DNA of 64,000 nt. It comes from Frigoribacterium endophyticum. GTDB taxonomy: Bacteria > Actinomycetota > Actinomycetes > Actinomycetales > Microbacteriaceae. Where the stretch lies: NCBI RefSeq assembly GCF_011759585.1, contig NZ_JAAOYV010000002.1, positions 1,361,510-1,425,509 of the forward strand, given 5' to 3'. The position numbers were made by a program, and so were the translations under genes. Below, one piece after another: positions 38,943-47,280 of this stretch. Each line of letters begins with the position of its first letter. Position 1 is the first letter of the stretch. A model generated the notes under the pieces. It ran no database searches. It worked only from the letters and a program-made list of their open reading frames with translations, and was not told the origin of the DNA.

Positions 38943-41216
38943 ATGACTCCTCGGCACGACGACGCCGCGCACGGCGACCACGGCGACCACTCGGACCTCG
39001 CGACGGCCGCGCACGGGCAGGAGGCGCACGGCGTCGGGGACGACCACGCAGGGCACGACGCGCACGCGGGCCACGACGGGCACGCCGGGCACGACGCGCA
39101 CGCGGGCCACGACGGGCACGCCGGGCACGACGCGCACGCGGGCCACGACGGGCACGCCGGCCACGGCCACCACGGCCACCACGGCGGACACGGCGACCAC
39201 GCCGCCCAGTTCCGCGACAAGTTCTGGGTGAGCCTCGTCGTGGCGATCCCGGTCGTGGCCTTCAGCTCGATGTTCGCGGGCCTGCTCGGCTACGACGTGC
39301 CGTCCTTCCCCGGCGCCGAGTGGATCTCGCCCGTGCTCGGCACCTTCCTCTTCGTCTGGGGCGGCTGGCCTTTCCTCTCCGGCGGCGTCGCCGAGGCGCG
39401 GGCGAAGCAGCCCGGCATGATGCTGCTCATCGCGATGGCCATCACCGTCGCCTTCGTCGCCAGCTGGGCGACGACGCTCGGCATCGGCGGCCTCGACCTC
39501 GACTTCTGGTGGGAGCTCGCCCTCCTCGTCGTCATCATGCTGCTCGGCCACTGGATCGAGATGCGCGCCCTCGGGGCTGCCTCCGGTGCCCTCGACGCGC
39601 TCGCCGCCCTGCTGCCCGACACGGCCGACCGCGTCGACGCGACGGGCCCCGACGGCTCGACCCGCGACTCCGGCAGCTCGGGCTCCGGCACGACCGAGGT
39701 GGCGATCGCCGACCTCGTGGCCGGCGACGTCGTGCTCGTCCGCTCGGGCGCGCGTGTGCCCGCCGACGGCGCGATCGTCGACGGCTCCGCCGAGATGGAC
39801 GAGTCGATGATCACCGGCGAGAGCCGCACAGTCTCGCGCTCGGAGGGCGACCGCGTCGTGGCGGGCACCGTCGCGACCGACGGCACGCTGCGGGTCCGCG
39901 TCACGGCGGTCGGCGACGACACGGCGCTCGCGGGCATCCAGCGGCTGGTCGCCGAGGCGCAGTCGTCGTCGTCGCGGGCGCAGGCGCTCGCCGACCGCGC
40001 CGCCGCGCTGCTCTTCTGGTTCGCCGCGGGGGCGGGCGTCGTCACGTTCGTCGTCTGGCTGCTGCTCGGCGACCTCGACCAGGCGATCACGCGCACGGTG
40101 ACCGTGCTCGTCATCGCCTGCCCGCACGCCCTCGGCCTGGCCATCCCCCTGGTGATCGCGATCTCGACCGAGCGCGCCGCGAAGGCCGGCGTGCTGGTCA
40201 AGGACCGCCTGGCCCTCGAGCGCATGCGCACCGTCGACACCGTCCTGTTCGACAAGACGGGCACCCTCACGAAGGGCGAGCCCGCGGTGACGGACGTGGC
40301 CCGCGCCTCCTCGTCCGACCTCGTCGACGACGACGCGGCCGTCCGCCTCGCGGCGGCGGTCGAGCGCGACAGCGAGCACCCGGTCGCCCGGGCGCTGGTG
40401 CGCGCGGCCGAGGCTGGTGCGGGGCAGGGCGGGGTGCCGGAGTCGCGGGTCGAGTCGTTCCGCTCGCTCACGGGCAGCGGCGTCACGGCGCGTGTCGACG
40501 GGGTCGAGGTGAGCGTCGGGGGCCCCGGCCTGCTCCGCGACCAGGGCCTCGAGGTGCCCGGCGACCTGGCGACGGCGACCGAGCCGTGGCGGGCCGACGG
40601 CGCCGCGGTGCTCTACCTCGTGCGTGCCGGAGCGGTGGAGGCGGCCTACGCGCTGCGCGACGAGGTGCGGCCGGAGTCGGCGGAGGCCGTGCGACGCCTG
40701 CACGACGCGGGCGTGCGGGTCGCGATGGTGACCGGCGACGCGCAGCAGGTGGCCGACGCGGTCGGGCGCGAGCTGGGCATCGACGAGGTGTTCGCCGAGG
40801 TGCGCCCGGACGAGAAGGACGCGCGCGTCGCCGAGCTGCAGCAGCGCGGCCAGCGGGTCGCGATGGTCGGCGACGGCGTCAACGACGCTCCCGCGCTGGC
40901 CCGGGCCGACGTCGGCATCGCGATCGGCGCGGGCACCGACGTGGCGGTGGAGTCGGCGGGCGTCGTGCTCGCGTCGAACGACCCGCGGGCGGTGCTGTCG
41001 GTGATCTCGCTGTCGCGGGTGGGGTACCGCAAGATGATCCAGAACCTCGTCTGGGGAGCGGGCTACAACGTGCTGTCGGTGCCGCTCGCGGCGGGCGTGC
41101 TGGCGCCGGTCGGCTTCGTGCTCTCGCCCGCGGCGGGGGCGGTGCTGATGAGCCTGTCGACGGTGATCGTGGCGCTGAACGCGCAGCTGCTGCGCCGCTG
41201 GCGGCCTGCCGCCTGA
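38943..41216 (+). CDS. copB: copper-exporting P1B-type ATPase, CopB-like with His-rich N-terminus
   Basis: 757 aa. The first 90 residues hold over 20 histidines, with three perfect 12-residue repeats (HDAHAGHDGHAG, residues 38-73), replacing the usual CxxC metal domain. The membrane CPH motif (ACPHALGLAIP, Cys393) marks the CopB-type subgroup, and eight spans are expected. DKTGTLTKGEP (phosphorylated Asp437), the HP motif SEHPVARAL and GDGVNDAPALARADVGIAIG complete the cytosolic domains. It pumps Cu(I) or Cu(II) out of the cell. The CsoR-like box directly before the ATG supports copper control. The symbol reflects subgroup, not proven substrate; silver is possible. Confidence 0.93.
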   Translation: MTPRHDDAAHGDHGDHSDLATAAHGQEAHGVGDDHAGHDAHAGHDGHAGHDAHAGHDGHAGHDAHAGHDGHAGHGHHGHHGGHGDHAAQFRDKFWVSLVVAIPVVAFSSMFAGLLGYDVPSFPGAEWISPVLGTFLFVWGGWPFLSGGVAEARAKQPGMMLLIAMAITVAFVASWATTLGIGGLDLDFWWELALLVVIMLLGHWIEMRALGAASGALDALAALLPDTADRVDATGPDGSTRDSGSSGSGTTEVAIADLVAGDVVLVRSGARVPADGAIVDGSAEMDESMITGESRTVSRSEGDRVVAGTVATDGTLRVRVTAVGDDTALAGIQRLVAEAQSSSSRAQALADRAAALLFWFAAGAGVVTFVVWLLLGDLDQAITRTVTVLVIACPHALGLAIPLVIAISTERAAKAGVLVKDRLALERMRTVDTVLFDKTGTLTKGEPAVTDVARASSSDLVDDDAAVRLAAAVERDSEHPVARALVRAAEAGAGQGGVPESRVESFRSLTGSGVTARVDGVEVSVGGPGLLRDQGLEVPGDLATATEPWRADGAAVLYLVRAGAVEAAYALRDEVRPESAEAVRRLHDAGVRVAMVTGDAQQVADAVGRELGIDEVFAEVRPDEKDARVAELQQRGQRVAMVGDGVNDAPALARADVGIAIGAGTDVAVESAGVVLASNDPRAVLSVISLSRVGYRKMIQNLVWGAGYNVLSVPLAAGVLAPVGFVLSPAAGAVLMSLSTVIVALNAQLLRRWRPAA
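39054..39161. repeat. 36-bp in-frame tandem repeat x3 in the copper ATPase
   Basis: Three near-identical 36-bp units encode the 12-residue His repeat. Copy number probably varies between strains. Confidence 0.85.
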
Positions 41217-41240
41217 GCGGGGTGCGCTGGCCGCGCCCGC

Positions 41241-41307
41241 GTCGGTCACTTGCCATCTTGAGGGCTTGCAGAGCCGCTCCAGGCCCCCAAAACGGCAACT
41301 GACCGAC
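41241..41307. repeat. palindrome family A, copy 2
   Basis: Arms 41241-41264 and 41284-41307 match at 20 of 24 positions (ACTTGCCATCTTGAGGG against CCCCCAAAACGGCAACT). It lies beyond the copper ATPase stop. Confidence 0.8.
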
Positions 41308-41454
41308 GGTCGCGCAGCGCCGGGACGGACGCGGCTCAGCGCTGGGCCCTCGGGTCGGCGGGCGGGGCTTGGGGCTGCCCCGCGACTCCTCGGCACCCGG
41401 TCGCTGAGGCTGGGAAGCGCCTGATGATTCAGCAGCTAAGAGATCTCTGCGGCG

Positions 41455-41460
41455 TACCGT
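41455..41460 (+). promoter_or_regulatory. -10 element TACCGT, leaderless start
   Basis: TACCGT with a 7-nt gap to the ATG at 41468 and no Shine-Dalgarno. Confidence 0.55.
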
Positions 41461-41467
41461 CGCCGAC

Positions 41468-42307
41468 ATGAGCACAGCCACGCGAGCCGAACCGCACCCA
41501 CCCCAGCCGAGCGACGTCGTCCGTCAGATCGTGGTGGTGGTCGCGGCCGTGCTGGCCGTCGTCCTCGCCGCGGTGGGGTCGGGCGCCTTCGGCGGCACCT
41601 CCGTCTCCGGAGCCTCCGGCGGAGCGCTCAGCGCCGACGCCACCCCGATCGCCCCCGCGACCACCGCCTTCTCGATCTGGTCGGTCATCTACCTCGGCCT
41701 CGTCGCCTACGCCGTCTACCAGGCGCTGCCCGGCCAGCGCAGCGTCGACCGCCACCGTCGCCTCGGGTACTGGGTCGCCACCTCCATGCTGCTGAACGCG
41801 GCCTGGCTCTTCGCGGCCGTGCAGCTCGGGAACGTGTGGCTCAGCGTCGTCGTGATCGTCGCCCTGCTGGCCGTGCTCGTGCGGATCTTCGTCACCCTCT
41901 TCCGCACGCCGACCCACGGCTGGGTCGACGCGCTCGTCACCGACGGCACGATGGGCCTCTACCTCGGCTGGGTCTCGGTCGCGACCGCCGCCAACATCGC
42001 CGCGGCGCTGGTCGAGTCCGGCTTCGACGGCCTCGGTGCCCCGAGCAGCGTCTGGTCGACGGTCGTGCTCGCCGTCGCCGGCCTCTCGGGCGTGGCCGTC
42101 GCGCTCGCCGGTCGTGGCCGCATCGCGCCCATGCTCTCGCTCGTCTGGGGCCTCTCGTGGGTCGCCGTCGGACGCTTCACCGGCCAGCCGCTCGACACCG
42201 CCGCCGGGGTCACGGCACTGGTCGCCGCGGTCGTCGTGCTGGTCGTGACCGCCGCCGTCCGGGTGCGTCACGGCCGCGTCGGCGCGACGGCCGACCTGCA
42301 CCGCTGA
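41468..42307 (+). CDS. TspO/MBR-like (tryptophan-rich sensory) membrane protein
   Basis: 279 aa with about eight spans. ATTAFSIWSVIYLGLVAYAVYQ, TSMLLNAAWLFAAVQL and GLYLGWVSVATAANIAA recall the W-x-Y/I-LY and NxxW patterns of the TspO family, but the protein is longer than the usual 160 aa and carries extra C-terminal spans. TspO proteins bind porphyrins or other hydrophobic ligands; whether this variant does so is unknown. Monocistronic, leaderless start, ending at a family B palindrome. Confidence 0.8.
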   Translation: MSTATRAEPHPPQPSDVVRQIVVVVAAVLAVVLAAVGSGAFGGTSVSGASGGALSADATPIAPATTAFSIWSVIYLGLVAYAVYQALPGQRSVDRHRRLGYWVATSMLLNAAWLFAAVQLGNVWLSVVVIVALLAVLVRIFVTLFRTPTHGWVDALVTDGTMGLYLGWVSVATAANIAAALVESGFDGLGAPSSVWSTVVLAVAGLSGVAVALAGRGRIAPMLSLVWGLSWVAVGRFTGQPLDTAAGVTALVAAVVVLVVTAAVRVRHGRVGATADLHR

Positions 42308-42310
42308 CGT

Positions 42311-42370
42311 GCCGAGTGGTCACGATCTGCTCCCTCCTCGCGCCGGGAGCAGCAGATCGTGGCCACTCGA
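42311..42370. repeat. palindrome family B, copy 6
   Basis: GCCGAGTGGTCACGATCTGC with the complementary GCAGATCGTGGCCACTCGA. A second inverted repeat of family D type (GGGAGGCGCGGTGCCGG / CCGACACCGCGCCTCCC) follows at about 42379-42419. Between convergent genes. Confidence 0.85.
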
Positions 42371-42454
42371 GCACGTGCGGGAGGCGCGGTGCCGGTCTGG
42401 CCGACACCGCGCCTCCCACGGTCGCACCGTGCGGTGCCGGGCTGAGCCCGGGGG

Positions 42455-43486
42455 TCAGCGACCGCCGTCGATGCGGCGGCCGCGCTGGGCGACCCCGGCG
42501 GTGCCGTAGGGGTAGTCGTCGATGCGCGGGGCGCTCGCGTCGCCGAGGCGCGTGAGCTCGTCGGCGGTGAGCACGAGGCCCGACGCGCCCAGGTTGTCGT
42601 CGAGCTGCTCGACCGTCCGGGCGCCGAGGATCACCGAGGTCACGGCCGGCTGCGCCAGCAGCCAGGCGAGCGCGACCTGCGAGGCCGAGGCGCCGTGGGC
42701 GTCGGCGATCGCGGTGACCGCGTCGATGACCGTCCAGGTGCGCTCGTCCGCGTTGCGCGCCTCCCACGCCTCCATGCCCCGCGTCGGGTCCTCACCGAGT
42801 CGGGTCGAGCCGGTGGGCGCCTGGTCGCGGCGGTACTTGCCGCTCAGCCACCCGCCGGCCAGCGGCGACCAGGGCAGCAGGCCGATGCCGGCGTCGAGCG
42901 AGGCCGGCACGACCTCGTGCTCGATGTCGCGTACGAGGAGGTTGTACTGCGGCTGCAGCGTGACGGGCGGCGCGAAGCCGAGGGCGTCGGCGCGGCCCAC
43001 GGCCTTCGTGACCTGCCAGCCGAGGTAGTTCGAGAAGCCGTAGTAGCCGATCTTGCCCGCGCTGATCGCGTCGTCGAGGAACCGCAGGGTCTCGTCGATC
43101 GGCGTCAGGGCGTCCCACGCGTGCATCTGGTAGAGGTCGACGTGCTCGGTGCCGAGGCGCCGGAGCGAGTCGTCGAGGGCACGGGCGAGGTGCCGCCGCG
43201 AGAGCCCGACGTCGTTCGGGCCGTCGCCCATGGGGAAGCGGCCCTTCGTCGCGAGCACGACCTGCGCCGCGTCGGTGGGGCGGGCGGCGAGCCAGCGCCC
43301 GATGATCTCTTCGGAGACCCCGGCGCTGTACACGTCGGCGGTGTCGACGAGCGTTCCGCCGCCCGCGACGAACGCGTCGAGGATCTGGTGAGAGGTGGTC
43401 TCGTCGGCTTCTGCGCCGAACGTCATGGTGCCCAGTGTCAGCTCCGACACGGAGGCACCGCTGTTCCCGAGGGTCCTGTAGTCCAT
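42455..43486 (-). CDS. aldo/keto reductase
   Basis: 343 aa NADPH-dependent oxidoreductase with the full catalytic set: Asp and Tyr in LVDTADVYSAGVSEEIIGRWL, Lys in VVLATKGRF and His in VDLYQMHAWD. NADPH contacts include GFSNYLGWQV, LQPQYNLLVRDIE and SVILGARTVEQLDDNLGA. The opening MDYRTLGNSGASVSELTLGTMTFG is typical of the AKR11/12-like group acting on sugar or aldehyde substrates. The ATG at 43486 has TAGCGT 7 nt upstream (leaderless). The substrate is unknown. Confidence 0.93.
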   Translation of the reverse strand: MDYRTLGNSGASVSELTLGTMTFGAEADETTSHQILDAFVAGGGTLVDTADVYSAGVSEEIIGRWLAARPTDAAQVVLATKGRFPMGDGPNDVGLSRRHLARALDDSLRRLGTEHVDLYQMHAWDALTPIDETLRFLDDAISAGKIGYYGFSNYLGWQVTKAVGRADALGFAPPVTLQPQYNLLVRDIEHEVVPASLDAGIGLLPWSPLAGGWLSGKYRRDQAPTGSTRLGEDPTRGMEAWEARNADERTWTVIDAVTAIADAHGASASQVALAWLLAQPAVTSVILGARTVEQLDDNLGASGLVLTADELTRLGDASAPRIDDYPYGTAGVAQRGRRIDGGR

Positions 43487-43493
43487 GGCCGCG

Positions 43494-43499
43494 ACGCTA
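43494..43499 (-). promoter_or_regulatory. -10 element TAGCGT, leaderless start
   Basis: TAGCGT with a 7-nt gap to the ATG at 43486 and no Shine-Dalgarno. Confidence 0.5.
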
Positions 43500-43929
43500 C
43501 GCCGTGCGTCGGCGGCAGGGCTGCGGGAGGCGCGGGGCGGGGACAGCCCCGCCTCACGGACCCCTGGGGAGGACTCCCCGAAAAAATTCTGAGACATTCT
43601 CCAAACCGTTCCGAGCGGTGCTCCGAAGACTGCACACCACGGCGGTTCGGGCTGGCCGTGGTGAGCACCGGGTCGGGACCCTGGCGGGTCCCCCGGCGTC
43701 GGTGCGCGAGCCGGGGTGTGGGTTGGTTCAGGTCTCCACCCCGGCTCGTCCCTCCCCGGCTCGTCTTCCCCACGAGGCCCGCCTCCGGGGCACATCGGCG
43801 TCCGCCGAAGGGGGGGCAGCTCCGGAGGCGTCGCACTATGCTGACGCCGTCGGGGGATCAGCCCGACGCTCCGACGCCGTTCCCTGACCCCGAGCGGCCC
43901 GGCGCCCACCTCGACGAGAGGCGTGACCG
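43500..43929. other. long intergenic region between divergent genes
   Basis: The gap from 43487 to 43929 separates the aldo/keto reductase and AraC genes. It holds a family D copy (GGGAGGCGCGGGGCGG, about 43524-43539), an unusually AT-rich patch at 43577-43605 (AAAAAATTCTGAGACATTCTCC), and TATGCT at 43837-43842 that could be the araC -10 box. No conserved coding frame was seen. Confidence 0.5.
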
Positions 43930-44934
43930 ATGCCGTCGCCCCCGTACCCGTCGCAGCCCGTGACGCCGTCGCCCTTCGACGACCCGCGCATCCGCGGCCT
44001 GGAGACCACCGACCCCGACGTCGCCCACGAGGCGATGCGGCGCACCTTCCGCATGCGCGAGCTCGTGCCGGGTGACGCCCACGACTTCTACTACCGCCGC
44101 GCGGTGTCGGGCGAGCACCGCTTCGCCGTCGGCGAGATGCGCTACACCGGCACGCTGCGCGCCGAGAGCGAGCCGCTGCCCTTCTTCGGCATCTGCCGCC
44201 TGCTCGGCGGGGGCTTCCGGGTGCAGGCGGGCGACGCCGACCACCGGGCGGAGCTGCTGAAGCCGTTCGCGTTCCCCACCACCACGAACAAACGGACCGA
44301 GTGGGACGACGTCCACATCGCCCAGCTCATGCTCGACCGGGCCGCCGTGGAGGCCGAGCTGGTGGGGCTGTCGCTCACCGCGCCTCCCGCAGGCCTGCAC
44401 GTGATCGGCATGGAGCCCCAGAGCGAGGCCCTCGGCCGGTACTGGCGCGGGCACATGCGGCACCTCTACCAGGACGTCGTGCGCAACGACGCGGCGATGG
44501 CGAGCCCGTTGATCAGGGGGCAGGCGTTCCGGTCGCTGGTGGCGGCGTTCGTGACGACCTTCCCGACGACGGCGGTCGGCACGAGCGAGGCGTCGAGCGC
44601 CCGGCCCGTGCCGTCGACGGTGCGGCGCGCGCTCGCCTACGTCGAGGAGCACGCCCACGACGACATCGGCGTCGTCGAGATCGCCGAGGCGGCCCGGCTG
44701 ACGCCGCGGGGGCTGCAGCTGGCGTTCCGCCGGCACCTCGACACGACGCCCATGGCGGTGCTGCGGGCGGCCCGGCTGCGCGGGGCGCACCACGACCTGC
44801 AGGTGGCTGACCCGACGCGCGGGCACACCGTGGCGGGGATCGCCCAGAGCTGGGGCTTCGCGAACGCGGGGCGCTTCACGGCGGCGTACGTGGCGCACTA
44901 CGGGCGGTCGCCGCGCGAGACGCTGGAGTCGTAG
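43930..44934 (+). CDS. AraC-family transcriptional regulator
   Basis: 334 aa. The N-terminal 210 residues (MRRTFRMRELVPGDAHDFYYRRAVSGEHRF and so on) resemble the cupin-like/ligand half of AraC regulators that oppose sugar or signal genes. The C-terminal double HTH (about 230-330) reads RALAYVEEHAHDDIGVVEIAEAARLTPRGLQLAFRRHLDTTPMAVLRAARLRGAHHDL followed by TVAGIAQSWGFANAGRFTAAYVAHYGRSPRETL. GAGAGG precedes the ATG. Target genes are unknown; the divergent aldo/keto reductase is a candidate. Confidence 0.92.
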   Translation: MPSPPYPSQPVTPSPFDDPRIRGLETTDPDVAHEAMRRTFRMRELVPGDAHDFYYRRAVSGEHRFAVGEMRYTGTLRAESEPLPFFGICRLLGGGFRVQAGDADHRAELLKPFAFPTTTNKRTEWDDVHIAQLMLDRAAVEAELVGLSLTAPPAGLHVIGMEPQSEALGRYWRGHMRHLYQDVVRNDAAMASPLIRGQAFRSLVAAFVTTFPTTAVGTSEASSARPVPSTVRRALAYVEEHAHDDIGVVEIAEAARLTPRGLQLAFRRHLDTTPMAVLRAARLRGAHHDLQVADPTRGHTVAGIAQSWGFANAGRFTAAYVAHYGRSPRETLES

Positions 44935-44993
44935 GGGCGGGTGCGGGTGCGGGTGCCGGTGCCGGGACGCGCCCGGAGGTAGTTCTGGGGAGA

Positions 44994-45136
44994 CTCCTCC
45001 ACTCTGGAGTGGAGGAGCCTGCCTGGGAAGGGGTCTCGGGGTGGGGTGCCTGGGGAGCGTCCTCCACTCTGGAGTGGAGGAGCGTGCTCGGGGGTGGGGT
45101 GCCGGGGGAGGCGTCCTCCACTCAGGAGTGGATGAG
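44994..45136. repeat. three-core palindrome array, family C
   Basis: Cores at 44997-45014, 45062-45079 and 45116-45133 (CTCCACTCTGGAGTGGAG with small changes), with centre spacings of 65 and 54 nt. The 495-nt gap 44935-45429 between the convergent araC and dcd genes contains this array, a GGGTGC tract at its start and no coding sequence. Confidence 0.8.
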
Positions 45137-45429
45137 CGCTCAGGGCGCACAGCACCGGGCCGCGAGCATCGACCAGGGCGCCGCCGCGACGAGGAGCGGA
45201 AGGGGGTGCGGGCGAGAGACCCGACATCGCCGCCCGCACCCAGCAACTCGCAGTCCTGAACCCGTACCGCGAGGCCATCCCAGTGTGATACGAAGGCGAG
45301 CTTTCTGCAGATCGACCGGACACGGAGCGAATGCCCTGCCCCCCGGGCGAAGCCGACCACGACGCGTGTCCCCCGACGGGCCGGGAACCGCGCGTGTCGA
45401 CGCCGACGGCGCAGCGGGGCCGACGGCGC

Positions 45430-46032
45430 TCAGGCGCCCGCCGCCTCCGCCCCGCCCGACACGTCGGTGTGCACGAAGCCCTGGAACGACCGGCTCGCCG
45501 TCGGCCCGCGCTGCCCCTGGTAGCGAGACCCGTACTCCTGCGAACCGTAGGGGTGCTCGGCCGGCGAGCTGAGGCGGAAGAAGCAGAGCTGCCCGATCTT
45601 CATGCCCGGCCAGAGCTTGATCGGCAGCGTCGCGACGTTCGACAGCTCGAGCGTCACGTGCCCCGTGAAGCCCGGGTCGATGAACCCCGCCGTCGAGTGC
45701 GTGAGCAGGCCGAGGCGGCCGAGCGAGCTCTTGCCCTCCAGCCGGGCGGCGACGTCGTCGGGCAGGGTGACGCGCTCGTAGGTGCTGCCCAGCACGAACT
45801 CGCCCGGGTGCAGGATGAACGGCTCGTCGGCGGGCGTCTCGACCAGGCGCGTCAGCTCGGGCTGGTCGGCCGCGGGGTCGATGAACGGGTACTTGTGGTT
45901 GTCGAACAGCCGGAACAGCCGGTCGAGCCGCACGTCGATGCTCGACGGCTGGATCAGCGTCGGCTCGTAGGGGTCGAGGCCGATGCGCCCGGCGTCGAGC
46001 TCGAGCTTGATGTCGTGGTCGGAGAGCAGCAC
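45430..46032 (-). CDS. dcd: dCTP deaminase
   Basis: 200 aa. Makes dUTP (or dUMP directly in the bifunctional actinobacterial type) for thymidylate synthesis. Family motifs: [95 protein letters not shown], including the catalytic Glu in TLELSN and the Ser-Arg phosphate loop ([10 protein letters not shown]). GFIDPGFTG and [20 protein letters not shown] are also conserved. The GTG at 46032 has TAGGCT 6 nt upstream. Confidence 0.96.
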   Translation of the reverse strand: MLLSDHDIKLELDAGRIGLDPYEPTLIQPSSIDVRLDRLFRLFDNHKYPFIDPAADQPELTRLVETPADEPFILHPGEFVLGSTYERVTLPDDVAARLEGKSSLGRLGLLTHSTAGFIDPGFTGHVTLELSNVATLPIKLWPGMKIGQLCFFRLSSPAEHPYGSQEYGSRYQGQRGPTASRSFQGFVHTDVSGGAEAAGA

Positions 46033-46038
46033 GCGGCC

Positions 46039-46044
46039 AGCCTA
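46039..46044 (-). promoter_or_regulatory. -10 element TAGGCT, leaderless start of dcd
   Basis: TAGGCT with a 6-nt gap to the GTG at 46032 and no Shine-Dalgarno. Confidence 0.5.
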
Positions 46045-46187
46045 GACGGCGGGCAGGTCGGGCCCCGGCGCGGGCCCGCGGATGGCCTGCGGGAGTCGCG
46101 GGCACCGCCCTGGGGAGGGGGGCGCCTCCCCGGGTCGTCCCCAGGTCGCCCGGCTCGCGCTCGGCCCGGACGGGGCAGGATGGCCCC

Positions 46188-47168
46188 ATGCGTGCCGTCA
46201 CCGTCCCCGTTCCCGGAGGGCCCCGTGCCCTCGTCGTCAGCGAGGTCCCGGAGCCCGTGCCCGGCCCCCGCGAGGTCGTCGTCGACGTCGCCGCCGCCGG
46301 CGTGAACCGCGCCGACGTGAACCAGCGCGAGGGGCACTACCCGTCGCCCGCCGGGGCCCCGTCGTGGCCCGGGCTCGAGGTCAGCGGCACCGTCGTGGCC
46401 GTGGGCAGCGAGGTGACCACCGCCTCCCTCGGCGACCACGTCGTCGCCCTGCTCAGCGGCGGCGGCTACGCCGACCGTGTGGCCGTCGACGAGGGCCTGC
46501 TGCTGCCCTACCTCAAGGGGCTCGACCTCGTCGAGGCCGCCGGGCTGCCCGAGGCCGTCGCCACCGTCTGGTCGAACGTCGTCATGTCGGCGCAGCTGCA
46601 GGCGGGCGAGACGCTGCTCGTGCACGGTGGGTCGAGCGGGGTCGGGTCGATCGCGATCCAGATCGGGAAGGCGCTCGGCGCCACCGTCTACGCCACCGCC
46701 GGCACCCCCGCGAAGGTCGAGTTCTGCGAGCAGCTCGGCGCCGACCGCGGCATCGACTACCGGGCGGAGGACTTCGTCGCCGTCACCCAGGAGCTCACCG
46801 GCGGCCGCGGCGTCGACGTCGTGCTCGACCTCGTCGGCGGCGACTACCTGGCGCGCGACGTCGACGCGCTCGCCGTGGGCGGCCGCGTCATGGTGATCGC
46901 GTCGCAGGGCGGCTCGTCGGCCACGATCGACGTCGCCCGCCTGATGGGCAAGCGGGGCCGGATCTGGGGCACCACGCTGCGCGCCCGCTCGCTCGAGGAG
47001 CGCCGCGCGATCATGGCCGAGGTGCGCGAGCACGTCTGGCCGATGGTCGCGTCGGGGGCCGTGCGGCCGGTGCTCGACAGCGTGTTCCCGCTCGAGTTCG
47101 CCGCGACGGCGCACGAGCGCATGGAGTCGGGCGAGCACTCGGGGAAGATCCTGCTCGCGGTGCGCTGA
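46188..47168 (+). CDS. NADPH:quinone oxidoreductase, zinc-free MDR type
   Basis: 326 aa. N-terminal GroES-like fold (VVVDVAAAGVNRADVNQREGHYP, PGLEVSGTVVAVGSEV) and Rossmann domain with ETLLVHGGSSGVGSIAIQIGKALGATVYATAG. The AAGLPEAVATVWSNV patch is the quinone-reductase motif. No zinc-ligand Cys/His set is present. It reduces quinones or alkenals by two electrons and may detoxify. CAGGAT lies 6 nt before the ATG. It converges on the Asp23 island across palindrome G. Confidence 0.93.
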   Translation: MRAVTVPVPGGPRALVVSEVPEPVPGPREVVVDVAAAGVNRADVNQREGHYPSPAGAPSWPGLEVSGTVVAVGSEVTTASLGDHVVALLSGGGYADRVAVDEGLLLPYLKGLDLVEAAGLPEAVATVWSNVVMSAQLQAGETLLVHGGSSGVGSIAIQIGKALGATVYATAGTPAKVEFCEQLGADRGIDYRAEDFVAVTQELTGGRGVDVVLDLVGGDYLARDVDALAVGGRVMVIASQGGSSATIDVARLMGKRGRIWGTTLRARSLEERRAIMAEVREHVWPMVASGAVRPVLDSVFPLEFAATAHERMESGEHSGKILLAVR

Positions 47169-47180
47169 GCCCTCGGAGGT

Positions 47181-47252
47181 CGCGATGAACCGCGTCCCGT
47201 GCGATGAACTGCGTCGTAGCTCGGTTCATCGCACGGAACGCGGTTCATGGCG
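47181..47252. repeat. long palindrome G (29-bp arms)
   Basis: Arms 47181-47209 and 47224-47252 match at 27 of 29 positions (ATGAACCGCGTCCCGTGCGA and on) with a 14-nt loop, between convergent genes. The sequence is not shared with families A to F. Confidence 0.8.
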
Positions 47253-47280
47253 CGGGTGCGGCGCCGCGAGGCAGGAGCGG

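Noticed and set aside
37893-41396. A 1167-codon minus-strand frame opposite the copper ATPase
   Set aside because: Low-complexity Arg/Asp/Gly/Val composition mirrors the ATPase codons; only the final 103 codons look real.
44994-45136. The regularly spaced family C palindromes as a CRISPR array
   Set aside because: Only three cores, irregular spacing, spacers not of CRISPR type, no cas genes and palindromic units unlike CRISPR repeats.
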